Translations under genes and position numbers: made by a program
Shown: positions 1 to 7,844 of the stretch, piece by piece
Layout of the letters: each line of letters opens with the position of its first letter
Position numbering within the stretch: the stretch's first letter is position 1
Notes under the pieces: generated by a model
Told to the model about the DNA's origin: nothing
Database searches by the model: none
Seen by the model: only the letters and a program-made list of their open reading frames with translations
Assembly (NCBI GenBank): GCA_947452365.1
Contig: CANGCO010000001.1
Coordinates: 1-64,000, forward strand
Length of the DNA stretch: 64,000 nucleotides
Reading direction: 5' to 3'
Source of the DNA: Caulobacteraceae bacterium
GTDB lineage: Bacteria; Pseudomonadota; Alphaproteobacteria; Caulobacterales; Caulobacteraceae

Positions 1-58
1 ACAATTCGACGCCCCCAGCCTTGCTGCAAGCCGTAGTTTTTTGTAACAAGGCCCCAAC

Positions 59-149
59 GGAGACGTGGCCGAGAGGCTGAAGGCACCGCTTTGCTAAAGC
101 GGCGTACCCCTCAAGGGTACCCAGGGTTCGAATCCCTGCGTCTCCGCCA
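59..149 (+). tRNA. tRNA-Ser(GCT), CCA encoded
   Basis: A full class II tRNA folds here. The acceptor stem GGAGACG (59-65) pairs perfectly with CGTCTCC (139-145). The anticodon stem CCGCT/AGCGG (86-90/98-102) encloses the loop TT-GCT-AA, so it reads serine AGC/AGU codons. A long variable arm (GTACCCCTCAAGGGTAC) and the T-loop GGTTCGAATCC are present. The discriminator G at 146 is followed by genomically encoded CCA (147-149). The decayed site-specific recombinase downstream suggests this gene is, or was, an integration target for the adjoining island. Confidence 0.97.
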
Positions 150-325
150 CCCAGTCCGCCGCCTTTTGCACCTTTGCAGCATCGGCCCAAATATCCCTAT
201 TAAATCCGTAAATTACACCGATCCGGAGACTTAAATTCTGGCTCTGTTTTTCGCATTATTTCGATTTTCGGCGCCCAAATTGGCGCAAATCTCCGCGCGC
301 GGCGACGCGGTTCGTTTTGCCTTTA
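150..325. other. Intergenic stretch with no recognised gene
   Basis: Between the tRNA-Ser 3' end and the CAGGGAATT motif cluster I see no ORF with a plausible start and no RNA gene. It is more AT-rich than the core of the window. If an island is integrated at the tRNA gene, one of its ends would lie here. I did not find a second copy of the tRNA 3' end in the first 8 kb that would mark the other end. Confidence 0.5.
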
Positions 326-531
326 AATTCCCTGTTTTGAGGGGTTATCAGGGAATTTTTTGATTTTGGGCGGGGGCCTTGACGCTGTCGGGTCGGGCTA
401 TCCCTTATGCAATAAGGGCTTGAGCGAGCTATGCTGCAGTTTTGGCAGCCAAATTAACAGGGAATTTGATTGTTCAGAATAGGGAAGGCCGATGCGCCGA
501 ACAGGGAATTACCGGACCACGATCAGGGAAT
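326..531. repeat. Cluster of CAGGGAATT motifs near a recombinase remnant
   Basis: CAGGGAATT occurs at 349-357, 458-466 and 502-510, CAGGGAAT at 524-531, and the inverted form AATTCCCTG at 326-334. The first two form an inverted repeat with 10-bp arms (AAATTCCCTG / CAGGGAATTT) around a 14-nt spacer. Five copies of a 9-mer in about 200 bp are unlikely by chance. The cluster lies just beyond the 3' end of the recombinase remnant, so it may be recombinase binding sites or part of the element's end. That role is inference. Confidence 0.6.
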
Positions 532-590
532 AAATCTAGCGCCGACGGAAGGGTTTTAGGCAGACTTTGGACGCATTTAGGCCGATTAAC

Positions 591-1265
591 CTAGCCGCGA
601 TAAAGCTGGCGCTGGATATTCCAATCGAGCGGCACATCAGCGGTCATAATGGCCTGTAGCGACAGATTGACCGGTTGGGTGCCGTCAAGAATAGCGGACT
701 TTAGGTCCGGTGCTAAAAAGGCGGTGCGCAGGATGCGCGATACATAATTGGCCGTTACGCCCTCTTGGCGGGCAATATCATTTAAGGTCTTGGCCTGGCC
801 CGATAACAGGGCCCGCTTCCAGGCCTCGGCCCGGATTAGGGCACCCGATAGGGCTGCATCCGACCTAGGCTACAGGACAGCGTGATCACCGTTGGGGCCG
901 GTGGCCTGGGTCACACCGCCGCGTTTTTGGAAGGCTAGGGCAATGATGAGGCTGGTGTGGTCGCCGTCTTGGACCAAGCGATCGTCTTGGCCGATCTGCT
1001 TTGCCAGAACCGCGGCGCCGCCCAGACGCTCGACCGTGGCGGCCGCAAGGCCCAGACGCAGGCCGTTTGGCCAGACCTCAATCCGGTCAAGATGGCGGCG
1101 GATCTCGGCCCAGTCTGGGTCTTGCACAGCGCAATTGATGAGGCCCAGGGCCTTGAATCGCTGAACAATCAGGTTCTCGATCAGGCAGGCCGGCACCCGG
1201 GCCAAGGCCCCTGCCCGGTTGGGCTGGCCAGATTGCAGCACGCGCGCTTGAATGCAACATCGTGC
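591..1265 (-). pseudogene. Serine site-specific recombinase remnant, 5'-truncated with in-frame TAG
   Basis: Reading leftward, one frame is open from 1265 to a TAG stop at 593-591, broken only by a TAG at 872-870. Before the break it resembles the linker region of large serine recombinases (...RVPACLIENLIVQRF... and HLDRIEVWPNGLRLGL). After it comes the typical C-terminal helix-turn-helix (EAWKRALLSGQAKTLNDIAR, EGVTANYVSRILRTAFLAPD, then PLDWNIQRQLY). The catalytic resolvase domain with its serine is missing: the frame meets TGA at 1268-1266 and nothing recognisable lies upstream. It was presumably the integrase of the element beside tRNA-Ser. Family assignment is by remembered motif similarity only. 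Confidence 0.82.
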
Positions 1266-1409
1266 TCATGAAGCGGCACAGAACATGATTGTTTCATAAG
1301 GCGTTTCCGGAGGAAAAACTTATCTTAATGACGATAATTTATATTTTTACAAATTAGCCTGTTGCTGATTAAACGACACCACAGCAGAATTTTTAGGGTC
1401 AATTTTTAG

Positions 1410-2882
1410 ATGATTACGAATTCTATTTACAATTTTGCGAAATCTCAAAGTAAATCGCCCGCCGTTATATGTGACGGTGCCGTGGTTGATTATGGAACTT
1501 TCCACAGAGCGATTCAGGCGACGGCGCGTTATTTCGATAGTGTCGAGTGCTCCAAAAAGCAGACGGCAGTTGTGTTAACGATCAATCTTTTTGATACATG
1601 GCTTGCCATTATTTCTTTGCGAAGCCTAGGTTTTACAACCATATCCATTGGCAATTTAGAACAATTAGACCAACTCAATATTTCTAATGTGTCTTTTATA
1701 GTAACCACGGAAGGCGAGCACGGATTACATGATTTTCAGGCCGTCCTGAGGTCGGGCATCCCGGTCGTTACCGTTCCCGGGGCAGTGTATTGTAATATTT
1801 TGGATACCGAATTGGCCCCGCCGGTCCAGTATGGGCCAATTGGCGACCATGTGGTCTATTCCTCCGGAACCACCGGTAACTACAAAAAATTGCGTATTCC
1901 CTACAGCACAGAGACGCCGCGACTCAAGCATCGGAAAAACACCTGGGTCATGAATGAAACGACCCGCTGCCACTGTTTTGATTTTGGCACCTGGACGGCC
2001 ATTGGCTATAATACCCCCCAATTGGTTTGGCAGCAGGGCGGCTGCGTCATTTTCGATCAAACATCGCAAAAACATTCCAATTTCTTCAAACTTCGGATCA
2101 CCGATATGGTGTGTGTCGCGCCCATGGCCCAACAATTGGTGCAGCGGTTTTCGACCCCTGGCGGACCCCAAGGGAGACAGTTTCAAAAGTTGCGCAAAAT
2201 CTTCATCGCTGGCAGCTTCGTCAACCAAGACGTTGCACAAAGTGTTGTAGACAAGCTCACAGACAATCTAACGATCGCTTATGGTTCGACCGAGCTTTGC
2301 GGTCCTATATTGGCAAGTCACTACAAAAACACTGATGATTTGATCTGGCTGAAAATCCAAGAAAACTGTCTCGTTGAGGTGGTCAATACGGACGGGCAGG
2401 CCTGTGCAGCGGGCGAAGAAGGCGACCTGCGCGTTAAAATATCCGACCGCGATTGCCATGAATATCTAGATGACCTTGAGACAACCGCTAGGTTTTTCAA
2501 GGATGGTTATTTTTATCCAGGCGACATGGCTGTAACGGCCGAAGACGGCAGGGTACGGGTGCTTGGGCGGGTATCCGACGTGCTAACGGTTGGTGCGCAT
2601 AAGCTGGCCGTTGCGCCGATAGAGCGAGATCTTGAAGCGGCGTTAGGCGTCCAGGAGGTGTGCGTTTTCTCTGGTCTAACTTCCGATGGCATACATGAAT
2701 TGGTCATTGCCATTCGCTCACCCACTGCGCCTAAGCCCGCTCAACAAGCGCTAGTCAGGAAGCGGTTTTCAATGTTTAAGGCCGTCCGATTTATAACCTT
2801 GCCAGCCTTCCCTCTTACGACCAACGGGATGATGAAGACAAACCGCGTCGAATTACGAAAATCCTTGTTCGCGGATACCTAA
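1410..2882 (+). CDS. ANL-superfamily adenylate-forming enzyme (acyl-CoA synthetase / adenylation domain)
   Basis: A 490-residue protein with the ANL core motifs in order: phosphate loop VVYSSGTTGNYKKL (about 149-162), the A5-type AYGSTELCG (about 290), the hinge region GDMAVTAEDGRVRVLGRVSD (about 371-390), and a C-terminal NGMMKTNR carrying the likely catalytic lysine. It should activate a carboxylic acid with ATP to an acyl-adenylate; the substrate is unknown. No carrier protein, condensation domain or thioesterase lies beside it, so its pathway is unclear. Base composition is clearly lower in GC than the core genes, with codons such as TTT, ATT and AAA, which suggests transfer with the island. 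It ends 21 nt before an IS6-like remnant but appears complete. Confidence 0.85.
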   Translation: MITNSIYNFAKSQSKSPAVICDGAVVDYGTFHRAIQATARYFDSVECSKKQTAVVLTINLFDTWLAIISLRSLGFTTISIGNLEQLDQLNISNVSFIVTTEGEHGLHDFQAVLRSGIPVVTVPGAVYCNILDTELAPPVQYGPIGDHVVYSSGTTGNYKKLRIPYSTETPRLKHRKNTWVMNETTRCHCFDFGTWTAIGYNTPQLVWQQGGCVIFDQTSQKHSNFFKLRITDMVCVAPMAQQLVQRFSTPGGPQGRQFQKLRKIFIAGSFVNQDVAQSVVDKLTDNLTIAYGSTELCGPILASHYKNTDDLIWLKIQENCLVEVVNTDGQACAAGEEGDLRVKISDRDCHEYLDDLETTARFFKDGYFYPGDMAVTAEDGRVRVLGRVSDVLTVGAHKLAVAPIERDLEAALGVQEVCVFSGLTSDGIHELVIAIRSPTAPKPAQQALVRKRFSMFKAVRFITLPAFPLTTNGMMKTNRVELRKSLFADT

Positions 2883-2903
2883 ATATCAAGGCGGCGCCAG
2901 CCC

Positions 2904-3255
2904 GGTATTGTCCGAGCAAAATTGACGATGGTCGCCAATGGCATATTTTGTGCCGGTTGGCCCAGCCCAAACGCCCATTTCGGTATTTCAATTCGCCGCC
3001 CGGGATCATCCGGCGCGTGATCATGATGTAGGTGCAATACCCTCTGTCGCTGCGAAACCTTGAGGATCTCCTGGCTGAGCGCGGCATCGACATCTGCCAC
3101 GAGACTGTGCGGTTTTGGTCGAACCGGTTCGGGCCAATGTTCGCCGCTGAAATCCGCCGCCTTAGCTGAGTGGAAGTTGCTCATGGCCTGAGGCCAGAAG
3201 CGCCCTGCCCTTGATCCGCAAAGCGCAGACACTTTCGCATTGGTCTGACAGCACC
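2904..3255 (+). mobile_element. IS6-family-like remnant, copy 1 (internally deleted)
   Basis: The ends form an imperfect inverted repeat: GGTATTGTCCGAGCAA at 2904 against GGTGCTGTCAGACCAA read inward from 3255, 12 of 16 matching. Inside, a forward frame from TTG 2957 to TGA 3169 reads AQPKRPFRYFNSPP, then YPLSLRNLEDLLAERGID and CHETVRFWSNRFGPMFAAEI, which is the N-terminal part of IS6/IS26-type DDE transposases. It is interrupted by a TAG at 3029-3031 where the family usually has an aromatic residue. The catalytic DDE half is absent. Its left 100 bp is repeated in direct orientation at 6893. Confidence 0.85.
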
Positions 3256-3422
3256 GTCGGCGGGGCTTAGGAATTTTGGACCTGCTGGTGCAGGATCGCC
3301 CACCGCCCCGCCCGCCGTTAGGCTTGCACTAGATGTCGCAATCTACCCTGGTCATTGGATCCATCCTCCCGGCTGTTAGTCAACAGCATGAATGATGTCC
3401 CGTAAGTCCGTACAGTCTACAA

Positions 3423-4772
3423 CTAATCCTGGTCAAATACGACCAGGCTTTGCCGCAGGTCCGTAATTTTTGGGTTGAGAAACTGCGCGCTCACCATAGC
3501 TATCTTAGCCTCCAATGGTCGGCCCAGGCCCAAATAAGCCCTAGATATTTCTCTTAGCATGGCGGGGGTGTAAAAGCCCGCCTTGAAGCCAGCCCGCAAT
3601 ATCTTAAGGGCCGTGCCTTGCATCCCATTGCGGTTCAATGCCCGCGCATAATTAACGATCGGCGTTGAGAACGGTCGCCGGGTATACTCCTGCTTGGCCA
3701 ATACCAAGGCCTCCACCGGATCCCCATAAGCCATCAGGTGCTCTGCATAATGTGTACTATAGGCCTCAGGTAGGGCTGCAACACGTTTTTGCCAGACGAT
3801 TGTCGCGGCCCGCCGCCAATGATCAGCCTCGGTCTTATCCCCCTGCGCCTCCAGTACCCGCGTAAGTCCATCTAAGACATCAGGATTGCCCGTTCGCTGA
3901 GCCAATACTTCATAGCGGCGACGCGCCTCTTTAAGGTTGCCCTCCAGCGCAAATTGTTGGGCCAAATAGCTTTCGGCCAACCAAGACCCAGGGAAGGCAC
4001 GGTTTGCGGCCCTCACCCATCGACCAGAGGCCTCCCAATCACCACGCGAAAGCGCAATAGAGGCACGCTGAAGCTCTATCGATGAAAGGGTCGAGGGTGA
4101 GTATTTTTTCGCCCGCAAAACCTCATCAATCTCTACCATTGCAAGCGCTGTATTGCCCTGCTTTGCATAGATGTTGGCGCGACGCAGTCGAATACCGAGA
4201 TTATTACCAGTCGCGCATAAATTATATGCCTCACTCAGCCGTCCACGCTGAAAAGCAATCTCGCACTCCATGGAACGTGCCTCGTCTAGGTCTTCGATTT
4301 CCGGTGGCATGACCGAGGCGTACAAACGTCGGAGCGCTGATTGTGACAGGTCGAGCTTATGCAGATACAGAGCCTCACTTGCCCGTGAAAGCGCCGGTCC
4401 CGCGGGCCAGGGGCTAATAGCGATGGCACGGGCTAAGACTTGATCTGCTTCAATAAGGTCGCGGGTATCACCGGTCAGTCGGGCGCGCGACAGCAGGGCA
4501 TGCGACAGGCCCTCCAAATACAGCCAGTCCGAAGGAAAATAGCGAACACGCTCGCGCTTTACCGCGAGCCGACTGTCTGCACGCTGAAGGGCGTCCTCGA
4601 AGGTTTTGGGACCATAGCCTGACCGTAGGGCCGCGGGATCAATCAACGGCGCCTGGCCTATTGGCCCATACCGATTTAGCGCTATGCTGGCACAGACGAC
4701 CAAGGGAACCAGCACGCAAAGGGCAGATATCCACACGGCCTTATGAGACATATTTCCGGCGGGCTTGCCCAT
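3423..4772 (-). CDS. Membrane-anchored TPR-repeat protein
   Basis: A 449-residue protein with an N-terminal signal anchor (about residues 12-31, AVWISALCVLVPLVVCASIA) followed by tetratricopeptide-type helical repeats, for example LIEADQVLARAIAISPWPAG, RANIYAKQGNTALAMVEIDE and ALEGNLKEARRRYEVLAQRT. The repeats should face the periplasm and act as a protein-protein scaffold. ATG at 4772 is preferred: it overlaps the upstream stop as TGATG, so translation is probably coupled to the DUF4331 lipoprotein gene. An in-frame GTG lies one codon upstream. It is the last gene of a three-gene operon. Specific function unknown. Confidence 0.8.
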   Translation of the reverse strand: MGKPAGNMSHKAVWISALCVLVPLVVCASIALNRYGPIGQAPLIDPAALRSGYGPKTFEDALQRADSRLAVKRERVRYFPSDWLYLEGLSHALLSRARLTGDTRDLIEADQVLARAIAISPWPAGPALSRASEALYLHKLDLSQSALRRLYASVMPPEIEDLDEARSMECEIAFQRGRLSEAYNLCATGNNLGIRLRRANIYAKQGNTALAMVEIDEVLRAKKYSPSTLSSIELQRASIALSRGDWEASGRWVRAANRAFPGSWLAESYLAQQFALEGNLKEARRRYEVLAQRTGNPDVLDGLTRVLEAQGDKTEADHWRRAATIVWQKRVAALPEAYSTHYAEHLMAYGDPVEALVLAKQEYTRRPFSTPIVNYARALNRNGMQGTALKILRAGFKAGFYTPAMLREISRAYLGLGRPLEAKIAMVSAQFLNPKITDLRQSLVVFDQD

Positions 4773-5458
4773 CACTTATTCCGAGAACAAAGTTTTAGGC
4801 CCAGCGCGTATAGATCGTCCCCAATCGCCACATGCAACTTGTCCAGCGTGTGCACCTGTTCATCCGTATAGGTCCCCGCCATGTCCGCCGTAGGATCGGC
4901 ATCATTATAGTCTGTCTTACGGGTAGAACCGATTAAGGTGGTCGCAATAGCGGGCTGTCCCATCCTATCAATGCGAACATAGGCACTCTCCGGATCGCTC
5001 CGGAAGTCAAACCGAGTGCCGGTTGTCGCAGCCCTCATCGGGTTCCCTTGAGGTGATGCCAAATAAGGAAATTCGCTGCTAAACGGAATATCATTGCCGG
5101 GAGGATTTAAAGGCAGGTTTGCCAACGTCATTGGCCCCTGCCCGGTAACCTTGAAATCTAAAAACAAGAATGACAACAAAATATCGATCACCGGATCTTC
5201 TAGTCGTCGACCGTTTGGAAATCCGGGCGGCCGAGCTAGGTCGAGCTTCAGTGTATCCGGAACGATCAGTGTTCTTAAGGAGTTGCCGCCCGATCCGGGG
5301 ATAATTTGGTCAAAACAATTAGAAGAATCAAAGCTGGTCGGCGCTGCCGGGACGACCGGGGTTGGCGTAGCAATCGTGGTTGATCCGCCCCCGCCGCCAC
5401 AACCGGCAAGGCTCGCCGCACCGACCATGGCCAAAAGACTCCAACTAAATTTTTGCAT
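4772..5458 (-). CDS. DUF4331-like lipoprotein (C-terminal half of the family)
   Basis: A 228-residue protein with a lipoprotein signal: MQKF, a hydrophobic stretch, then LAGC (lipobox) followed by a glycine run. The mature part has the features of the C-terminal part of DUF4331 proteins: TLIVPDTLKLDL, RPPGFPNGRRLEDPVIDI and EFPYLASPQGNP. The start is ATG 5458, which overlaps the upstream stop as TGATG; an earlier in-frame start would place 12 residues before the signal peptide. DUF4331 proteins are usually one exported polypeptide. Here the family is divided over two genes, this one lipidated and its partner (5458-6114) with an ordinary signal peptide. Function unknown. Confidence 0.8.
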   Translation of the reverse strand: MQKFSWSLLAMVGAASLAGCGGGGGSTTIATPTPVVPAAPTSFDSSNCFDQIIPGSGGNSLRTLIVPDTLKLDLARPPGFPNGRRLEDPVIDILLSFLFLDFKVTGQGPMTLANLPLNPPGNDIPFSSEFPYLASPQGNPMRAATTGTRFDFRSDPESAYVRIDRMGQPAIATTLIGSTRKTDYNDADPTADMAGTYTDEQVHTLDKLHVAIGDDLYALGLKLCSRNK

Positions 5459-6114
5459 CAGATCTGCCCCCCAAATCGTGATGTCACAGCCCATATACCC
5501 AAGGGGGTCGTTGCAGTACTAAATCGCTCTTTGGGGATTTCGATAACAATTGCCGTATCGTTTGCCTTGGCGAAGAAATTCCTCGACCGGTCGAACCGGA
5601 TCAAGCCCATTGACCGGGTTTCTCGAAATCCAACCAGATCAAAAAAGAACGGCTCATCAAACATCCCGGCCCTAACCTTGACCCCGTCCTTAACAAGGTC
5701 CGTATCGACCGAACCTTCAAGCGCGCCAGTCACACCCGGAAGCCCAGCAACCCGCACGCCCCATTCATTCGCATTGGCACCGGGGCCAAACTGGGCGGTT
5801 ATAACTGTATCGGCAGTATCGGCAGGCAATGCGGAGGAGATATTAATCTTATAAAGCACATCCCGATCAAAGGCGGCGGAAGCGGTCAATGCTGCAGGTC
5901 CACCAAATGTTACGATGATGATCACCGACTTGTCAGTTTGCCATGCAAACACATCATCAATATCTGACGCAAGATCCGGCGACGCATCGACCCCGGGATC
6001 TGTCCGGCCGGGAGGGTCTAGATGATCAGCGCTAAATGTCGAAGATCCTGATAATATTCCCACAGCAAAACAAATAAACACTATTTTCAAAAATATCGGC
6101 AATTTAATCTTCAT
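5458..6114 (-). CDS. DUF4331-like exported protein (N-terminal half of the family)
   Basis: A 218-residue protein with a cleavable-looking signal peptide (LPIFLKIVFICFAVGILSG..STFS), then SADHLDPPGRTDPGVDASPD, DIDDVFAW and later FDEPFFFDLVGFRETRS, which match the N-terminal part of DUF4331 proteins. ATG at 6114 is chosen, with GGAAAA about 7 nt upstream; GTG lies one codon earlier. It is first in an operon with the DUF4331 C-half lipoprotein and the TPR protein, each junction a TGATG overlap. The two DUF4331 halves probably form one complex in the envelope. Whether the split arose by division of a single ancestral gene or is normal for this subfamily cannot be judged here. Confidence 0.8.
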   Translation of the reverse strand: MKIKLPIFLKIVFICFAVGILSGSSTFSADHLDPPGRTDPGVDASPDLASDIDDVFAWQTDKSVIIIVTFGGPAALTASAAFDRDVLYKINISSALPADTADTVITAQFGPGANANEWGVRVAGLPGVTGALEGSVDTDLVKDGVKVRAGMFDEPFFFDLVGFRETRSMGLIRFDRSRNFFAKANDTAIVIEIPKERFSTATTPLGIWAVTSRFGGQI

Positions 6115-6117
6115 CAC

Positions 6118-6892
6118 TTAATTTTCCTATAGTTTTTAAATTAACCAATTTTGTAAATGAATTGCATAATTTACCTATTGTTGATATTCTAAAAAATCAA
6201 TAATAAAATTAGCTCACGGGCCTTGATTCTAGTCAATCTACAAAAATATGATAAATCTAATTGAAAATTTTTACTAAAAATATTTTATTTAATACTAAAA
6301 TTTTAATTGATTAAAAAATCACTTTTCTTTTGTGAAAACCACCGAATTTTTAGCAATTATCGGTAAATCTTGCAACAAAAAATATATGTTAAATGACAAA
6401 CTATTAAAATATATATTCATATTTTCGGTTTTGATCTTAGTATCACCCGTTAGCGCTTCGGACATTGTGTATAAATTTGCAAAACCTTAGTTAAGTAAGT
6501 AATGCTCTGGTGATTTTACTTGTTAGAACTTCATAATGCTGAAATGATAATAAAAATAAATTTCAAAAAAATTGAATTATATTTAAAAGATAATGAGATT
6601 ATAAAGAAAAATTCAGTATTAAATAAATTTCCGACCAATTTTCGGTGTTGCAGATATTCTAAACTCGCTCAAGAATTAACCGAAAATCTATTTTCTGGAA
6701 ACTCCTATCGCGGTACGTTTACTTTAGACTGAACTACAATTTCATACAAAAAACACTCGGTGAAATAGAATTGTCCATCAATGATGGGGCGGGCGGGTTG
6801 ACGGGAATTGTTATTCCAGTCGCTGCCTTCAAATTCTGCTGATATTTCGTGCCCTCGGCCTGATCGAAATATTGGGCTTAATATTTGTCGCG
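6118..6892. other. Very AT-rich spacer upstream of the DUF4331 operon
   Basis: This stretch is strikingly AT-rich (long runs such as AAATATTTTATTTAATAC) compared with the GC-rich core. It must hold the promoter of the leftward DUF4331 operon. The only frame of note is 6520-6732 on the plus strand (70 codons, TTG start, Lys/Asn/Ile-rich), whose composition is what random AT-rich DNA would give. I do not call it a gene. The stretch ends at the second IS6-like remnant. It looks like horizontally acquired DNA. Confidence 0.6.
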
Positions 6893-7150
6893 GGTGTTGT
6901 CAGAGCAAAATTGACGACGGTCGCCAACGGCATAATCTTTAGCGGATGACCCAGCCCAAAAGCCCATTCCGGTATTTCAACTCATCGCCCGAGGTGATCG
7001 TGACCGATGGTCTAAAGTCCTACCCGGCAGCGCTGACAGAAATCGGGGCGATCGGAAAACAGGTGAATGGGCGTCGATAGAACAACAGAGTCAAGAATTC
7101 ACACCTCCCCTTCCGACGACGAGAACGCGCCATGCGCCGGTTCCGGCGGA
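6893..7150 (+). mobile_element. IS6-family-like remnant, copy 2 (internal deletion joins N- and C-terminal parts)
   Basis: The left end GGTGTTGTCAGAGCAA matches copy 1 and matches copy 1's right-end repeat at 14 of 16 positions. From ATG 6946 the frame reads MTQPKSPFRYFNSSPEV, as in copy 1, then passes directly in frame into the C-terminal DDE region (IVTDGLKSYPAALTEIG), meets TAG at 7078-7080, and continues in the same frame as NNRVKNSHLPFRRRERAMRR. The middle of the transposase is deleted. I see no right terminal repeat, so the 3' boundary is approximate. Both copies point the same way and bracket the DUF4331-TPR operon. Confidence 0.82.
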
Positions 7151-7319
7151 TGAGGTTAGGTTTTGTGCGGCCACGACCTCCAGATCACAATTCACCATTG
7201 CACACGAACGGCTCAAGGGTTCGCTGGAAGTCGGTCAGCAGGGTGGGCATGGATCTAGCAAGACAATAGGCCAATTTACGGTGTCCTCCCTACCCACTCT
7301 GTTCCCAAATGGACCTTGC

Positions 7320-7844
7320 ATGGATCCATCCCCCGCTCCCAAAGACCGCCTAGCCCTATTGGCCCGACTCGAGCCCTATTGGATGATGGAGGCGGCCAAT
7401 GTGGTTTTGGTGCCGCTTTTTGTGCTCGGGATAAGCCGAGGCCGGATCGGACTGATAACCTTGGCAGCATTAGTGCCCGTCAGTGTGCTTTTGGCAATCG
7501 GCGCGGCCTATTGGCGGGGCAAGGTCTTGCAGCTAAAGCGCCAGCGCCCCAATCTGGCCGCCTTGATGAAGCAGATTGCCGTCTGGAAGCGGCCCAGTCA
7601 GGGCCTAACCCTTGTCGCCATAGCGGCCGCCTTAGCGGGCTGGCTTAAGCCAGACTGGTCCATTGGTATGGCGGACCAGATTGCCGCCTCGGCCTGCGCG
7701 GTCCTAGCGGTCCTCGAATACGTCAATTACTACCACCGCCAGCTGCAACATTTCGATAATTGGGCCGATTTCAAGCGGCTGATTGCTGGGAAAGGCTTTC
7801 GCAAGTCCTGGATGGCGCGTGATCTGGAGGCCCTGAAAGGCTAG
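7320..7844 (+). CDS. Uncharacterised membrane protein
   Basis: A 174-residue protein with about four hydrophobic segments: ANVVLVPLFVLGIS, IGLITLAALVPVSVLLAIGA, GLTLVAIAAALAGWL and a C-terminal AASACAVLAVLEYVNYY. The last runs into a charged tail (FKRLIAGKGFRKSWMARD). I do not recognise the family. ATG 7320 is preferred over an in-frame GTG at 7281 because the extra residues (SSLPTLFPNGPC) look non-coding; neither has a strong ribosome binding site. It is the first core-like gene right of the island, and its TAG stop shares CTAG with the stop of the convergent oxidoreductase gene. Confidence 0.65.
   Translation: MDPSPAPKDRLALLARLEPYWMMEAANVVLVPLFVLGISRGRIGLITLAALVPVSVLLAIGAAYWRGKVLQLKRQRPNLAALMKQIAVWKRPSQGLTLVAIAAALAGWLKPDWSIGMADQIAASACAVLAVLEYVNYYHRQLQHFDNWADFKRLIAGKGFRKSWMARDLEALKG

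Noticed and set aside
2879-3232. A 117-codon minus-strand open frame
   Set aside because: It is the antisense of the IS6-like remnant. Similar antisense frames are often misannotated next to IS6 elements.
6520-6732. A 70-codon AT-rich frame
   Set aside because: TTG start, no ribosome binding site, and Lys/Asn/Ile composition expected from random AT-rich sequence.
591-7080. Reassignment of TAG to a sense codon in this organism
   Set aside because: dinB, greA, nadA and other intact genes end in TAG at the expected family length.
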